Shown in pieces: positions 1-9,251 of a stretch of 64,000 nt of DNA. Positions within the stretch are counted from its first letter, which is position 1, and every line of letters begins with the position of its first letter. This DNA comes from Muribaculaceae bacterium (GTDB lineage Bacteria; Bacteroidota; Bacteroidia; Bacteroidales; Muribaculaceae), in the NCBI GenBank assembly GCA_017436845.1, contig JAFSCJ010000005.1, forward strand, positions 186,001-250,000, written 5' to 3'. Position numbers and translations under genes: made by a program. The notes below the pieces were generated by a model. It was not told the DNA's origin. It searched no databases and saw only the letters and a list, made by a program, of their open reading frames with translations.

Positions 1-1110
1 ATTATAAGCAAACATAGGGGCAGCATATCGCATGTAGTCAAACAACGATGCCAATGTATTTATGTGTTTCCCTCCGCCGAGTGTTCCATAAACTGAAACA
101 TACGAAACAGGGGCCCAACTTAAATTCACATCAGGAGCAATATTTAATGCGTTACCATCATTTATAGCAAGGTCAATTTTCACCCCAGCACTAATATTTA
201 GATTGGCTGTTTTATACTTGACACGAGGAGTTAATGAGACAATGCTATAGCTCGGGGCATCAGCCTCACCAAGTTTTAAATGCCCCAACGTATCAGCCAA
301 TAAAATGTTATTCCTATTATAATTTACAATATGGATTTTTGTATCTAATCCTATGTTTAGATTTTCAGCATAAGGCATTACTGCACTGCCGGCAAATGCA
401 ATTAGGTTTTCTCTCACCGGCCTTGCCTTTTCGTCTAAATAATAGCCATTTTGCCCATAAGCAAAATGGTCAAAATCAATCCCGACATTATATTTCAACA
501 CTCCTGCTTGTGAGTTCCAGCCAATGTTTAATCCTAAATCATTAACACTCTCATTATAACTTGATATTTCCGTTGGAATATTATAATGATTATAGGAATA
601 ATCCACTCCGGCAGTAACCCATGAAAAACGATTAACCTTATGAGATACTGACGCGCCCAATTCTATCATATGAGAGCGCAATGTCAATTCTTCGTCTGGT
701 AACATTTCGGCATCATAAACCTTTCCATCATATTGCAACCACGCATTTAATCGAGTTGTTTCCGTATTAAGAAAACGATATCCGGCTGATACCACAGAAT
801 TATAGATGGGAAAATATCCCACATCGACATATCCGCGATATTTCAAATTTTTCAATGTGTCTCCACATGATGCCGGCTCAAGTGTGGCAATATTAGCCTG
901 AATTTCCGATGCTGTGTGCCGATCTTTAAATGCCGGCGTTTTCTTTGTCATCGTGCGAGAAACACTCTTAGGCTCTACATCAAGCTTGGTTGCTGAGCGA
1001 TGCTCCGGAACTATCTCTTTTTCTATTGTAATCTCTTTACTCAAATCTTGTGCTGACAACGACATAAACATCGCAGAAACACACATCGCTGTTATATATA
1101 TAGCTCTCAT
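1..1110 (-). CDS. Outer-membrane beta-barrel protein, 3' end beyond window
   Basis: An open frame runs from an ATG at 1110 to the window edge without a stop, giving about 370 residues of an incomplete protein. The N-terminus (MRAIYITAMCVSAMFMSLSAQ) is a signal peptide. After an acidic and basic linker of roughly 80 residues, the rest alternates aromatic and polar residues (for example GYVDVGYFPIYNSVVSAGY) in the way of outer-membrane beta strands. I see no clear TonB plug domain, so it is called only a barrel. It starts 9 bp after the stop of the upstream TPR gene and is surely co-transcribed with it. Such TPR/barrel pairs recur in Bacteroidales, and the two probably work in the same envelope complex, which is inference. 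The substrate is unknown. Confidence 0.75.
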   Translation of the reverse strand, partial: MRAIYITAMCVSAMFMSLSAQDLSKEITIEKEIVPEHRSATKLDVEPKSVSRTMTKKTPAFKDRHTASEIQANIATLEPASCGDTLKNLKYRGYVDVGYFPIYNSVVSAGYRFLNTETTRLNAWLQYDGKVYDAEMLPDEELTLRSHMIELGASVSHKVNRFSWVTAGVDYSYNHYNIPTEISSYNESVNDLGLNIGWNSQAGVLKYNVGIDFDHFAYGQNGYYLDEKARPVRENLIAFAGSAVMPYAENLNIGLDTKIHIVNYNRNNILLADTLGHLKLGEADAPSYSIVSLTPRVKYKTANLNISAGVKIDLAINDGNALNIAPDVNLSWAPVSYVSVYGTLGGGKHINTLASLFDYMRYAAPMFAYN

Positions 1111-1119
1111 TGTTCAATA

Positions 1120-4098
1120 TTATTTAAGCCGTTCATCAATCATTCTGAAAATATCATCTTCAGTACCAAGATAGTTCTCCTTTAACGTTTTGAGATATTC
1201 ATCGGCCTCAAAAGTTTTTCCCTCACGACGATTTATATCTGACAGTAATATAAATCCTCTTGCAAGCCAATATTGATGAGGGGTATTAGCCTCAATAAAA
1301 GCCTCTATTGTCTTGCGAGCAGTAGCCATTTTATTATTATCGTAATAGTGTTGCCCTAAATAATAGGCACTCTTTGCCCCATGAATATCACTAACATCTT
1401 GCGCCAACTCACTCCATGCTTTTTCAGCCTCACCATTGCGATTTAACTCTTTTAGAGAATAGGCTCTAACAAATTCCACCTCTCTTTTAACATCATTATC
1501 AATTGCGTCTATTGCCAACAATTTATCAGCACACTCAACGACATCTTCATGATTACCCATATCACGAGAGATTGTCATTATTCCCATTTGTGCAAACATT
1601 TGATTACGCTCACTTGTTGCACGTCGAGCAAGCTCCTTATAGCCTTCAAGTGCAATTTCGCCTTTTCCTTGACGGTATTCAGCATTAGTCTTTATCGCAA
1701 GTGCATCTTCATACACTTCAGCATCGGGGTATTTCTCAACAATTTCAGTTGCATATTTTAAAGCCCCCTCATCATTCTTTGCCAACATTTCACTTGCGCA
1801 CAAATAGTATAATGCTTGTGGGCGATGTAACCCCTCAGTATATTGTTCCACATATACTATCATTTTTGCGTTATCATTATTTATTAAATAAGCCTTTTCA
1901 GCAGCCTGGAATGTCAACGCGTCCATCTCGGCTACTTCCATGCTCGGTGCTCCAGAAATCGAATTTAAGAATTGGGCATATTCCAAAAGTTTCCCATCAT
2001 CGGCATATATGCGCTTCAAGTCATCAGATGCTACTTTGGCCTCTTCGCTTGTGGGGAAATCGGCCACCACCTTTTTATACGATTGTATTGCATTATCTTT
2101 CTTACCCATGCTCATGTAAGTAATAGCCATTTGCAACAATCCATTACGTCCCTGAGGTGTTGACTGATACTTTGAAGTCAATTGCTGATAGGTCTTTATC
2201 GCTTTTTCATTATCTCTCAATGCCAAATAAGCCTCTGCTTTCTCCAACAATGACGCAGGAACTAATTTTGATGAGGGGAATGTTTTTAACAATTTGTCCA
2301 AATCCTTTATTTTGCCTTCATAATCACGAGCATGCCCTTTCATCAAAGCATTTTGATACAAGGCATAATCTCCCGATGCCGGATTTGCCTCATAGGATTT
2401 GCTATAATAGCTGTTGGCTTGCTCAAATTTTCCATTATAGTAGTAGCAGTCCCCTATTCGATTATAGGCATCGGCGACAATGGTTTTATCCAACCCTGCA
2501 GACTTTTTTATTACTCTCTCAAAATTCACTATCGCATCGTCATATCGCTTCTCAGCAAATCGGCTATATCCTAAGCTATAATAAGCCACAGAGATATTTT
2601 CAGCAGTTGCCGGAGCTTGCTTTAAATAGTTCAAATAAGATGCCGATGCTTGAGAATATTTCCCTTGTCGATAGTAACAATCGCCAATCCACAAATCACA
2701 CTCTCGTGCAATTTCTTTGTCTTGAGAAGATAGGTTTTTTGCTTCTGAAAAATATTTTATAGCTTGTGTGATTTTATCGTTTGAGAAATTTTTCTGTCCA
2801 AGAGCATACAGCACCTGCTGCTTTGCCTTCAGAATATTAGCATTGGGTTGCTTTATCCCCTTTATACATTCAAGTGCCTTTTCATAATTTTTCTCCGCCA
2901 TATATCCGGCAACAACATATTCTTGCACATCCGGAGCATATTGCGATTGAGGGAATTTCAGCAAAAATTCTTCGAAAATTGCTACCGAATTGCCAAATGG
3001 TACACGTCCCCCTTTTTGACTCGCAATCGCATAGTTATAAAACGCTGTTTCTTGCACTATAGGATCAAAAAACATGCGAGAAGCCTTTTCAAATGCGAGC
3101 AATGCCGCATCATTGTCGTCCTCTTTCTGATAGGACTGCCCAATAAATAAATAGGCACTCTGCCCCATTGCATTATCACACCCTGTCGCCGGAGTAAGAT
3201 GATCAATAGCCTGAGTATATTTTCCTGCTTTATATTCGCTTACACCCAAAATATATAATGCTGATGGCAATGGATTTTCAGCAATATCGGCATATCGCCT
3301 TAAGTACTCCAATGCCTCTGTCTCCTTTCCAAGATTATACAACGATTCTCCTGCTATGCGATTAGATTCAGCCACAAAAGACGCATCAATATTCTTCTGT
3401 GACAATAGATTTTGAGATAACGACAATGCCCTGTTGTAATCTTCCCTCATGAAATATATCTGACTTAAATAATAGTCAGCCTTGTTAGCCGGTGCCGTAG
3501 ATGAATCAACACTGCTAAACAGATTAAATGCGGTATCAAAATCACGCTTGCAGTATGCAATATATCCTTCATAAAAACGAGCAGCATTGGAATAACGTTG
3601 GGATTTATTCAACGACTTAAATCCCGCATCGGAAGCATCATACTCCGCCAATAATAGTTGGCAATAAGCAACTCGATAGCGATACTCCTCATTGCGAGCG
3701 TCATTCAATTGTTCCGGATCCACCTTTTGATACTCCAATAATGCCACGCCATAGTTCTTTCTCAAAAACTCATAATCCCCCATCGCCATCAACACCTCCG
3801 GTTTTCTTGGAGAAGCGCCATAATTCGATAGGAACTCAGCCAACAACGCTTTTGCCTCATCACGCCCCTCAGCAAGCGAAGCCATTGCACAATAATAGTC
3901 AGCATCCTCTCTCTGCGAAGGAGTCAAAAGCAAGGATTTTGCATGAGTTAATTGGTCTATGCATCCGGCATAATTGCGAGCATTATACATGAGTATTCCA
4001 CGAGTGAGAAACCCTTGCGAATTATACTCATTTACCTGTCCATGTATCCCGACAAGCGAGCATATAGCTATTGCTAATAATATCAATCTTTTTTTCAT
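1120..4098 (-). CDS. Large secreted tetratricopeptide-repeat protein
   Basis: This 992-residue protein has an N-terminal signal peptide (MKKRLILLAIAICSLVGIHG) and is built almost wholly of TPR-type helical hairpins. Recognisable examples are AYNRIGDCYYYNGKFEQANSYY and YYSLGYSRFAEKRYDDAIVNF, with the usual W/G/Y/A spacing. TPR arrays are protein-protein scaffolds, so a periplasmic assembly or scaffolding role is inferred. No enzymatic motif is visible. It leads a two-gene unit with the barrel protein that follows 9 bp downstream, and a TATCTTTG promoter box lies about 50 bp upstream of its ATG. Length and architecture match the large TPR proteins of Bacteroidales whose function is unassigned. 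The reading frame is intact, and the start is supported by the signal peptide. Confidence 0.85.
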   Translation of the reverse strand: MKKRLILLAIAICSLVGIHGQVNEYNSQGFLTRGILMYNARNYAGCIDQLTHAKSLLLTPSQREDADYYCAMASLAEGRDEAKALLAEFLSNYGASPRKPEVLMAMGDYEFLRKNYGVALLEYQKVDPEQLNDARNEEYRYRVAYCQLLLAEYDASDAGFKSLNKSQRYSNAARFYEGYIAYCKRDFDTAFNLFSSVDSSTAPANKADYYLSQIYFMREDYNRALSLSQNLLSQKNIDASFVAESNRIAGESLYNLGKETEALEYLRRYADIAENPLPSALYILGVSEYKAGKYTQAIDHLTPATGCDNAMGQSAYLFIGQSYQKEDDNDAALLAFEKASRMFFDPIVQETAFYNYAIASQKGGRVPFGNSVAIFEEFLLKFPQSQYAPDVQEYVVAGYMAEKNYEKALECIKGIKQPNANILKAKQQVLYALGQKNFSNDKITQAIKYFSEAKNLSSQDKEIARECDLWIGDCYYRQGKYSQASASYLNYLKQAPATAENISVAYYSLGYSRFAEKRYDDAIVNFERVIKKSAGLDKTIVADAYNRIGDCYYYNGKFEQANSYYSKSYEANPASGDYALYQNALMKGHARDYEGKIKDLDKLLKTFPSSKLVPASLLEKAEAYLALRDNEKAIKTYQQLTSKYQSTPQGRNGLLQMAITYMSMGKKDNAIQSYKKVVADFPTSEEAKVASDDLKRIYADDGKLLEYAQFLNSISGAPSMEVAEMDALTFQAAEKAYLINNDNAKMIVYVEQYTEGLHRPQALYYLCASEMLAKNDEGALKYATEIVEKYPDAEVYEDALAIKTNAEYRQGKGEIALEGYKELARRATSERNQMFAQMGIMTISRDMGNHEDVVECADKLLAIDAIDNDVKREVEFVRAYSLKELNRNGEAEKAWSELAQDVSDIHGAKSAYYLGQHYYDNNKMATARKTIEAFIEANTPHQYWLARGFILLSDINRREGKTFEADEYLKTLKENYLGTEDDIFRMIDERLK

Positions 4099-4148
4099 AA
4101 TATTTCCTCTAAAATAGAGTCTTTTACCTCCTCATAAAAATTACACCA

Positions 4149-4156
4149 CAAAGATA
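4149..4156 (-). promoter_or_regulatory. -7 promoter box of the TPR/barrel operon
   Basis: On the minus strand this reads TATCTTTG, an exact match to the Bacteroidetes TAnnTTTG -7 element. The predicted start of transcription leaves a leader of about 45 nt before the ATG at 4098. No convincing -33 box was found. Confidence 0.6.
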
Positions 4157-4246
4157 CAACCCTTTTAGCACCAATATCGTTAACATATTTAAAAAAAATA
4201 ACATTTATATATATCAGCTCAATCTTCTGACAGTTTTTCCCTACAA

Positions 4247-4297
4247 GATTAGTCCTAAATAAGCACTACGGAAATTGATACTTATTTAGGACTAATC
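4247..4297. repeat. Perfect 17-bp inverted repeat with 17-bp spacer
   Basis: The arms at 4247-4263 and 4281-4297 are exact reverse complements (GATTAGTCCTAAATAAG). They are separated by 17 bp and sit 34 bp beyond the glgB stop. The stem is AT-rich, and neither side has a T-run, so it is not a typical intrinsic terminator. It may serve as a 3' hairpin for glgB or as a protein-binding palindrome upstream of the TPR operon. The rest of 4099-4330 holds only the TPR promoter. Confidence 0.7.
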
Positions 4298-4330
4298 AAA
4301 ATGGGGACAAATATCCTCTACACAATTATT

Positions 4331-6373
4331 TTAACTCTTTCTACATGCCGAAGGTTTGCGCTTTTTCTTTATTTGTCGCAAGACGATGGCTGTGCGTGCC
4401 GGCAGATACATCTTTAACCATTCTACTCCATGTGGCTTATATAGTTTATCCACTTGGGTAATGTGCTTCACTGTTTCATCAATATTGCCATATCCACCGA
4501 AGTCAGGATTATCTGTCGTCATTACAATTTCATACTCTCCTCCGGGAGCGAGAATACCATAGTCGGTAAACGACTGAAATGGGTTAAAGTTAAATACAAA
4601 TACCAAAGAGCCTCGTTTAAATGCCAATACTTGGTCGTCATCTTTTTCCCATAATTTTTCCACCGGAGAGATTTCAAATTTCTTTTCACCTTTAACCAGC
4701 GTAATCATCGCATTGTCAAAATCGTTGAGATAGTGATATTTCAACTCTTTGCGGTCAACCAAATCCCATTGACGACGAGCGTATTTGTGCGACCACCCGT
4801 TACCTTCGCGTGGGAAGTCAATCCATTCAGGGTGTCCAAATTCGTTACCCATAAAGTTGAGATAAGCACCATTAATCGTTGACAACGTTACAAGACGTAT
4901 CATTTTGTGCAAAGCAATACCACGAGCTACGGTCATATCATCGTCTCCCTTGGTCATGTGCCAATACATCTTATCGTCAATCAAACGGAAAATCACCGTT
5001 TTGTCCCCCACCAATGCTTGATCGTGGCTCTCAACATAGCTGACAGTCTTTTCATCAGCACGACGATTGGTCAATTCCCAAAATATTGATGTCGGATGCC
5101 AATCTTCATCTTTCTTTTCTTTGAGCATCTTAATCCAATAATCGGGGATACCCATCGCCATGCGATAATCAAACCCTATACCTCCATCCTCAAATTTTGT
5201 TGCCAAACCGGGCATACCGCTCATCTCCTCTGCAATGGTTATTGCATGAGGATTGACATCATGAATGAGCTTGTTGGCAAGCGTGAGATAGGTTATTGCG
5301 TTGGTATCCTGCCCGCCATTGTAGTAATCTTCATATCCTCCAAATGCTTGTCCCAACCCATGGTTGTAATAAAGCATCGAGGTTACTCCATCAAAGCGAA
5401 ACCCATCAAATTTGAACTCTTCGAGCCAATACTTGCAATTTGACAACAAGAAGTGTAACACCTCATTCTTTCCATAGTCAAAACAGAGCGAATCCCACGC
5501 CGGATGTTCGCGACGATCATCTCCATAGAAATATTGGTTGTAGCTACCATCTAATCGGCCAAGTCCCTCTACCTCGTTTTTCACTGCATGAGAATGAACG
5601 ATGTCCATAATCACAGCTATCCCCAATTCGTGAGCTCGATCAATCAGCGATTTCAACTCCTCAGGAGTGCCAAATCGACTTGATGCAGCATAGAAACTTG
5701 ACACATGATAGCCAAACGAGCCATAATAGGGGTGCTCCTGAATAGCCATAATCTGAATAGCATTATAACCGTCGGCAGCAATGCGTGGCAATATCAAGTC
5801 GCGAAACTCAACATACGTTCCCACACCTTCGCGCTCTTGCGCCATACCTATATGACATTCATATATCAACAATGGACTGGTATTGGGCTTAAACGTTTTC
5901 TTTTTCCATTTATATTCCTCTTCCGGAGCCCACACCTGTGCAGAGAATATTTTTGACACTTCATCCTGAACAACGCGAGTGGCATAAGCCGGGATACGTT
6001 CTCCTTGACCGCCGTCCCAATGCACCATCATTTTAAATAAATCGCCATGCTTGAGGTCAACAGCCTTGAGCTTAACTTCCCACACTCCATTACCAATGTT
6101 GGTCAATCGGTATTTTACCTGTTCCTGCCATTGAGAGAAATCCCCAATCAAAACAATGTCTGTTGCATTAGGAGCCCATTCACGAAACACCCAGCCTCCA
6201 TCTTTTGTGCGATGCAGCCCAAAGAAATGATGAGCATTGGCAAACGCATTGAGCGAGCCACTCTCAGCAACAAGTTCAGTTTCTTTCTTTATTACATCAT
6301 TATGACGTCCCTCAATCGCTTCAGCATGAGGCTCAAGCCAAGGATCGTTTTTCAATATGGCAAGTTGTTCCAT
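4331..6373 (-). CDS. glgB: 1,4-alpha-glucan branching enzyme (GH13, eukaryotic-type)
   Basis: GlgB cuts alpha-1,4 chains of glycogen and rejoins them as alpha-1,6 branches in the cytoplasm. The 680-residue protein has an N-terminal CBM48-like domain (about 45-140) followed by the GH13 barrel. Visible GH13 signatures are DIVHSH (257-262), the nucleophile in GFRFDG (D328), the acid/base in TIAEE (E382) and ESHD (D451). The MLYYNHG segment after the nucleophile is typical of the eukaryotic-like subgroup (GH13_8) rather than the enterobacterial GlgB. A C-terminal beta domain follows. It is a single gene with its own upstream promoter box. No other glycogen gene is nearby, so the rest of the pathway must be elsewhere in the genome. 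Confidence 0.93.
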   Translation of the reverse strand: MEQLAILKNDPWLEPHAEAIEGRHNDVIKKETELVAESGSLNAFANAHHFFGLHRTKDGGWVFREWAPNATDIVLIGDFSQWQEQVKYRLTNIGNGVWEVKLKAVDLKHGDLFKMMVHWDGGQGERIPAYATRVVQDEVSKIFSAQVWAPEEEYKWKKKTFKPNTSPLLIYECHIGMAQEREGVGTYVEFRDLILPRIAADGYNAIQIMAIQEHPYYGSFGYHVSSFYAASSRFGTPEELKSLIDRAHELGIAVIMDIVHSHAVKNEVEGLGRLDGSYNQYFYGDDRREHPAWDSLCFDYGKNEVLHFLLSNCKYWLEEFKFDGFRFDGVTSMLYYNHGLGQAFGGYEDYYNGGQDTNAITYLTLANKLIHDVNPHAITIAEEMSGMPGLATKFEDGGIGFDYRMAMGIPDYWIKMLKEKKDEDWHPTSIFWELTNRRADEKTVSYVESHDQALVGDKTVIFRLIDDKMYWHMTKGDDDMTVARGIALHKMIRLVTLSTINGAYLNFMGNEFGHPEWIDFPREGNGWSHKYARRQWDLVDRKELKYHYLNDFDNAMITLVKGEKKFEISPVEKLWEKDDDQVLAFKRGSLVFVFNFNPFQSFTDYGILAPGGEYEIVMTTDNPDFGGYGNIDETVKHITQVDKLYKPHGVEWLKMYLPARTAIVLRQIKKKRKPSACRKS

Positions 6374-6450
6374 AAATTTAAGGATTTATTTATATTGCAT
6401 TTCTATCGATATTTCTTTTTGTTTGTGATATACACAACACCTCATGAATA

Positions 6451-6458
6451 CAAACTTA
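6451..6458 (-). promoter_or_regulatory. -7 promoter box of glgB
   Basis: The minus strand reads TAAGTTTG, matching TAnnTTTG, about 80 bp upstream of the glgB ATG. The rest of the 6374-6583 gap holds the tRNA-Leu promoter and no other feature I can see. Confidence 0.5.
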
Positions 6459-6540
6459 ATGAAAATTCTGCAACACCACACTATAAGCCCACATATTTTC
6501 ACAAACTTTTGCCCTTTACCATCAAAAACCACAAAAAACA

Positions 6541-6572
6541 CTTGCACACATCAAAAACTTTACCTACCTTTG
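6541..6572 (+). promoter_or_regulatory. Promoter of tRNA-Leu
   Basis: A -7 box TACCTTTG at 6565-6572 is preceded by CTTG at 6541-6544 with a 20-bp spacer. Transcription would begin just before the tRNA at 6584. Confidence 0.7.
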
Positions 6573-6583
6573 TCGCCACAAAA

Positions 6584-6665
6584 GCCCAGATGGCGGAATC
6601 GGTAGACGCGCTGGTCTCAAACACCAGTGGGGCAACCCATCCCGGTTCGATCCCGGGTCTGGGTA
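6584..6665 (+). tRNA. tRNA-Leu (anticodon CAA)
   Basis: An 82-nt cloverleaf can be drawn. Acceptor GCCCAGA pairs with TCTGGGT (one G-U at the end) and the discriminator is A. The anticodon stem-loop is CTGGT-CTCAAAC-ACCAG, and the T-arm contains GGTTCGATCC. The variable arm is extended (about 12 nt), as in class II tRNAs. The anticodon CAA reads UUG leucine codons. The 3' CCA is not encoded. Confidence 0.95.
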
Positions 6666-6668
6666 CTG

Positions 6669-6708
6669 AAACGGAGAAAGTTGAAAAACTCTCTCCGTTT
6701 TTATTTTC
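6669..6708 (+). terminator. Terminator of tRNA-Leu
   Basis: AAACGGAGA at 6669-6677 pairs with TCTCCGTTT at 6692-6700 and is followed by TTATTTT, four bases after the tRNA end. Confidence 0.8.
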
Positions 6709-6769
6709 CCGCAAAAAATGAAATGGATTTCGGTTACCTGGATTTTATTTCAAATATTACCAAACAAAT

Positions 6770-6798
6770 GAGGCGACCTGCATTTCGCAAGTCGCCTC
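6770..6798 (-). terminator. Terminator of the nfnAB-like pair
   Basis: GAGGCGAC at 6770-6777 pairs with GTCGCCTC at 6791-6798. On the minus strand it is followed by ATTTGTTTGG. It lies 24 bp past the stop of the large subunit. Confidence 0.65.
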
Positions 6799-6821
6799 TT
6801 TCACTTATTAAATATTCGTAT

Positions 6822-8285
6822 TTACTTTTGTAATGCTTCGTGCATTGAGGCTGCAGCATGACGTCCATCACCCATAGCAAGAATAACCGTTGCTCCACCT
6901 CTCACGATGTCGCCTCCGGCATAGATGTCATCAAGTGATGACTTCATTGATTCTTCGTTCACCACGATTGTTCCTCGACGAGACACTTCGAGTTCAGGAA
7001 TTGAATTTGGTATAAGCGGATTAGGTGATACACCGACACTCACAATCACCAAATCAACAGGGATTTCTTCTACTGCACCTTCTACCGGTACTGGCGAACG
7101 GCGACCACTTGCATCGGGCTCTCCAAGTTCCATGCGTTGCAATAACATCATGTTCACACGACCTTTGTCATCTCCACGATATTCAATGGGGTTGTGAAGT
7201 GTGAGAAATTGAACGCCCTCTTCTTTGGCATGCTTAACCTCTTCTACACGTGCAGGCATTTCATCTTCACTACGGCGATAAACAATCATAGCCACTTCGG
7301 CTCCCATGCGACGAGCTGTACGCACCGAGTCCATAGCAGTGTTACCACCACCTATTACAGCTACACGCTTCCCACGCAACACCGGTGTATCCCAGTCGGC
7401 ACGACCGGCACCCATGAGGTTAACGCGAGTAAGATATTCGTTACTTGACATCACACCATTGAGATTTTCTCCGGGAATACCCATGAATCGAGGTAATCCC
7501 GCACCCGAAGCGACAAAGATTCCTTTAAATCCCATTTCATGGAGATTGTCATATGATAATGTTTTGCCTATGATGCAATCTTTTTCAAACTTAACGCCCA
7601 TACCACGCAATCCGTCGATTTCAACCTCAACAACAGCGTTAGGCAAACGGAATTCAGGGATACCATATTTCAACACTCCACCTATTTCGTGCAATGCTTC
7701 AAATACAGTTACATCATATCCCCTTTTTGCCATATCACCGGCAAATGATAACCCGGCAGGGCCTGATCCCACAACTGCAACCTTAATACCATTGGGAGCT
7801 TCCATCGCAGGTTTGGCGATATTTCCGCTCTCGCGTTCAGTATCGGCAGCAAAGCGTTCAAGATAACCGATTGCCACCGGCTGTTTCTTCATCTTATGGT
7901 AAAGACAGCGAGACTCACATTGCTTTTCTTGAGGACACACACGACCACACACAGCTGGCAATGCACTTGTTTCTTTCAACACCACTGCAGCAGCTTGGAA
8001 ATCGCCACGCTCAATGTTCTTGATAAAACCGGGGATGTTGATATTTACAGGACAGCCTGTAACACATTGAGGATCGGGGCAGTCCATACAACGAGAAGCC
8101 TCTACGACAGCCTGCTCGGCATTCAATCCTTGGTTGACCTCCTCATTGCAAGTAACACGATAGTTAGGATCTAACTCCGGCATTTTCACACGAGGAATAG
8201 ATGTGCGTTCTTTTGCGCTAAGTTTTTTGCGTAGCTCTTCACGCCATTGCGCATCGCGAGGAGCCGATGTTATATTATTGCTCAT
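6822..8285 (-). CDS. GltD-like FAD/Fe-S oxidoreductase, NfnB-like large subunit
   Basis: The 487-residue protein is of the glutamate synthase small-subunit family. An N-terminal cysteine-rich domain (about residues 60-130) has the motifs CMDCPDPQCVTGCP and CGRVCPQEKQCESRC, expected to hold two [4Fe-4S] clusters. It is followed by an FAD-binding fold (VVGSGPAGLSFAGDMAKRG) and an NAD(P)-binding fold (VAVIGGGNTAMDSVRTARRMG). No glutamate synthase large subunit is nearby. The partner 23 bp upstream is an FNR-like flavoprotein, so the pair best matches NfnAB/SudAB-type enzymes. Those link NADPH, NADH and ferredoxin, or act as a soluble NADPH oxidoreductase. It is cytoplasmic. An annotation as gltD is the usual alternative, but the gene neighbourhood argues against ammonia assimilation. 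Confidence 0.85.
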   Translation of the reverse strand: MSNNITSAPRDAQWREELRKKLSAKERTSIPRVKMPELDPNYRVTCNEEVNQGLNAEQAVVEASRCMDCPDPQCVTGCPVNINIPGFIKNIERGDFQAAAVVLKETSALPAVCGRVCPQEKQCESRCLYHKMKKQPVAIGYLERFAADTERESGNIAKPAMEAPNGIKVAVVGSGPAGLSFAGDMAKRGYDVTVFEALHEIGGVLKYGIPEFRLPNAVVEVEIDGLRGMGVKFEKDCIIGKTLSYDNLHEMGFKGIFVASGAGLPRFMGIPGENLNGVMSSNEYLTRVNLMGAGRADWDTPVLRGKRVAVIGGGNTAMDSVRTARRMGAEVAMIVYRRSEDEMPARVEEVKHAKEEGVQFLTLHNPIEYRGDDKGRVNMMLLQRMELGEPDASGRRSPVPVEGAVEEIPVDLVIVSVGVSPNPLIPNSIPELEVSRRGTIVVNEESMKSSLDDIYAGGDIVRGGATVILAMGDGRHAAASMHEALQK

Positions 8286-8308
8286 AACGATAGTTTCTTA
8301 TTGAATTA

Positions 8309-9091
8309 TTAATTATACGAGCGCGAGCGCATCAACATTTCATCGAAATCTACTTGATGTGCATCAAACTCCGGTCCGTCGATACACACAAAACGAGTCT
8401 TACCGCCAACAGTAATACGACATGCGCCACACATGCCCGTTCCGTCAACCATGATTGTATTAAGCGAACACACTGTAGGAACTTCATATTTCTTGGTTAA
8501 CAACGATACAAATTTCATCATTATACCCGGACCAATAGTTACGACTTGGTCAACTTTTTCTCGTTGAATAACCTCTTCTACGCCATTTGTAACAAGGCCT
8601 TGACGTCCATAAGAGCCATCATCGGTCATAATTATTACCTCGTCGGAATAAAGACGCACTTGATCTTCTAAGATGATGAGGTCTTTTGAGCGTGCGGCAA
8701 GAACAGAAATCACTCTATTCCCAGCCTCTTTCATCGCTTTAATGATTGGCAATAATGGAGCGACTCCTACACCTCCGCCACAACAAACCACCGTACCGAA
8801 TTTTTCTATATGAGTAGCTTTACCAAGAGGACCCACAACATCAGTAAGATAGTCGCCTGCATTTAAGGCACATATTTTTGCTGAAGACTCACCCACAGCT
8901 TGCACTACAAGAGTAATTGACCCTTTTTCAATATCGGCATCAGCAATAGTTAATGGTATGCGTTCTCCATGCTCGCCTACACGGACAATAACGAAATGTC
9001 CGGGACGGCGTGAACGCGCAATCATTGGAGCTTCCACCACAAGTTTTACAACTTTCTCTGAAAAATGCTCCTTTTCAAGTATTTTGTTCAT
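8309..9091 (-). CDS. FNR-like flavoprotein with [2Fe-2S] cluster, NfnA-like small subunit
   Basis: The 260-residue protein resembles sulfide dehydrogenase and dihydroorotate dehydrogenase electron-transfer subunits. It has an FAD-binding region (about 1-95, with GERIPLTIAD), an NAD-binding region starting at VVCCGGGVGVAPLLPII, and a C-terminal cysteine cluster. The cysteines lie in VCSLN, GMCGACR and RFVCIDGPEFD, the pattern of a [2Fe-2S] site. It is the promoter-proximal gene of the pair and overlaps nothing. Together with the GltD-like subunit it should form a cytoplasmic heterodimer moving electrons between pyridine nucleotides and ferredoxin, as known for NfnAB. Whether this pair bifurcates electrons cannot be read from sequence. 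Confidence 0.85.
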   Translation of the reverse strand: MNKILEKEHFSEKVVKLVVEAPMIARSRRPGHFVIVRVGEHGERIPLTIADADIEKGSITLVVQAVGESSAKICALNAGDYLTDVVGPLGKATHIEKFGTVVCCGGGVGVAPLLPIIKAMKEAGNRVISVLAARSKDLIILEDQVRLYSDEVIIMTDDGSYGRQGLVTNGVEEVIQREKVDQVVTIGPGIMMKFVSLLTKKYEVPTVCSLNTIMVDGTGMCGACRITVGGKTRFVCIDGPEFDAHQVDFDEMLMRSRSYN

Positions 9092-9131
9092 CTTTTAGTA
9101 ATGATTGGTAGTAAATAAGTAGTAATTTGTG

Positions 9132-9139
9132 CAAAGTTA
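9132..9139 (-). promoter_or_regulatory. -7 promoter box of the nfnAB-like pair
   Basis: The minus strand reads TAACTTTG, matching TAnnTTTG, 40 bp upstream of the ATG at 9091. Confidence 0.6.
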
Positions 9140-9223
9140 TTAAAAATTTACTACTGACAATATTTTTATACCAAATAAATACATTGATTTTCAATAATGG
9201 TTATCTCTTTCGGTTCTTTATTG

Positions 9224-9231
9224 TATATTTG
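9224..9231 (+). promoter_or_regulatory. -7 promoter box of the C1 peptidase gene
   Basis: The plus strand reads TATATTTG, 20 bp before the ATG at 9252. It is divergent from the nfnAB-like promoter in the same 160-bp gap. Confidence 0.6.
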
Positions 9232-9251
9232 CAAACAAAATACCATTAAAT

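Noticed and set aside
4247..4297. Invertible promoter or transposon ends
   Set aside because: The spacer is only 17 bp and no recombinase or target duplication is present.
6047..6833. Plus-strand frames running across the glgB start and tRNA-Leu
   Set aside because: They overlap a tRNA and a recognised gene on the opposite strand, and their translation shows no family features.
6822..9091. Glutamate synthase (gltBD) operon
   Set aside because: There is no large GltB subunit, and the adjacent gene is an FNR-like flavoprotein, which fits NfnAB-type enzymes.
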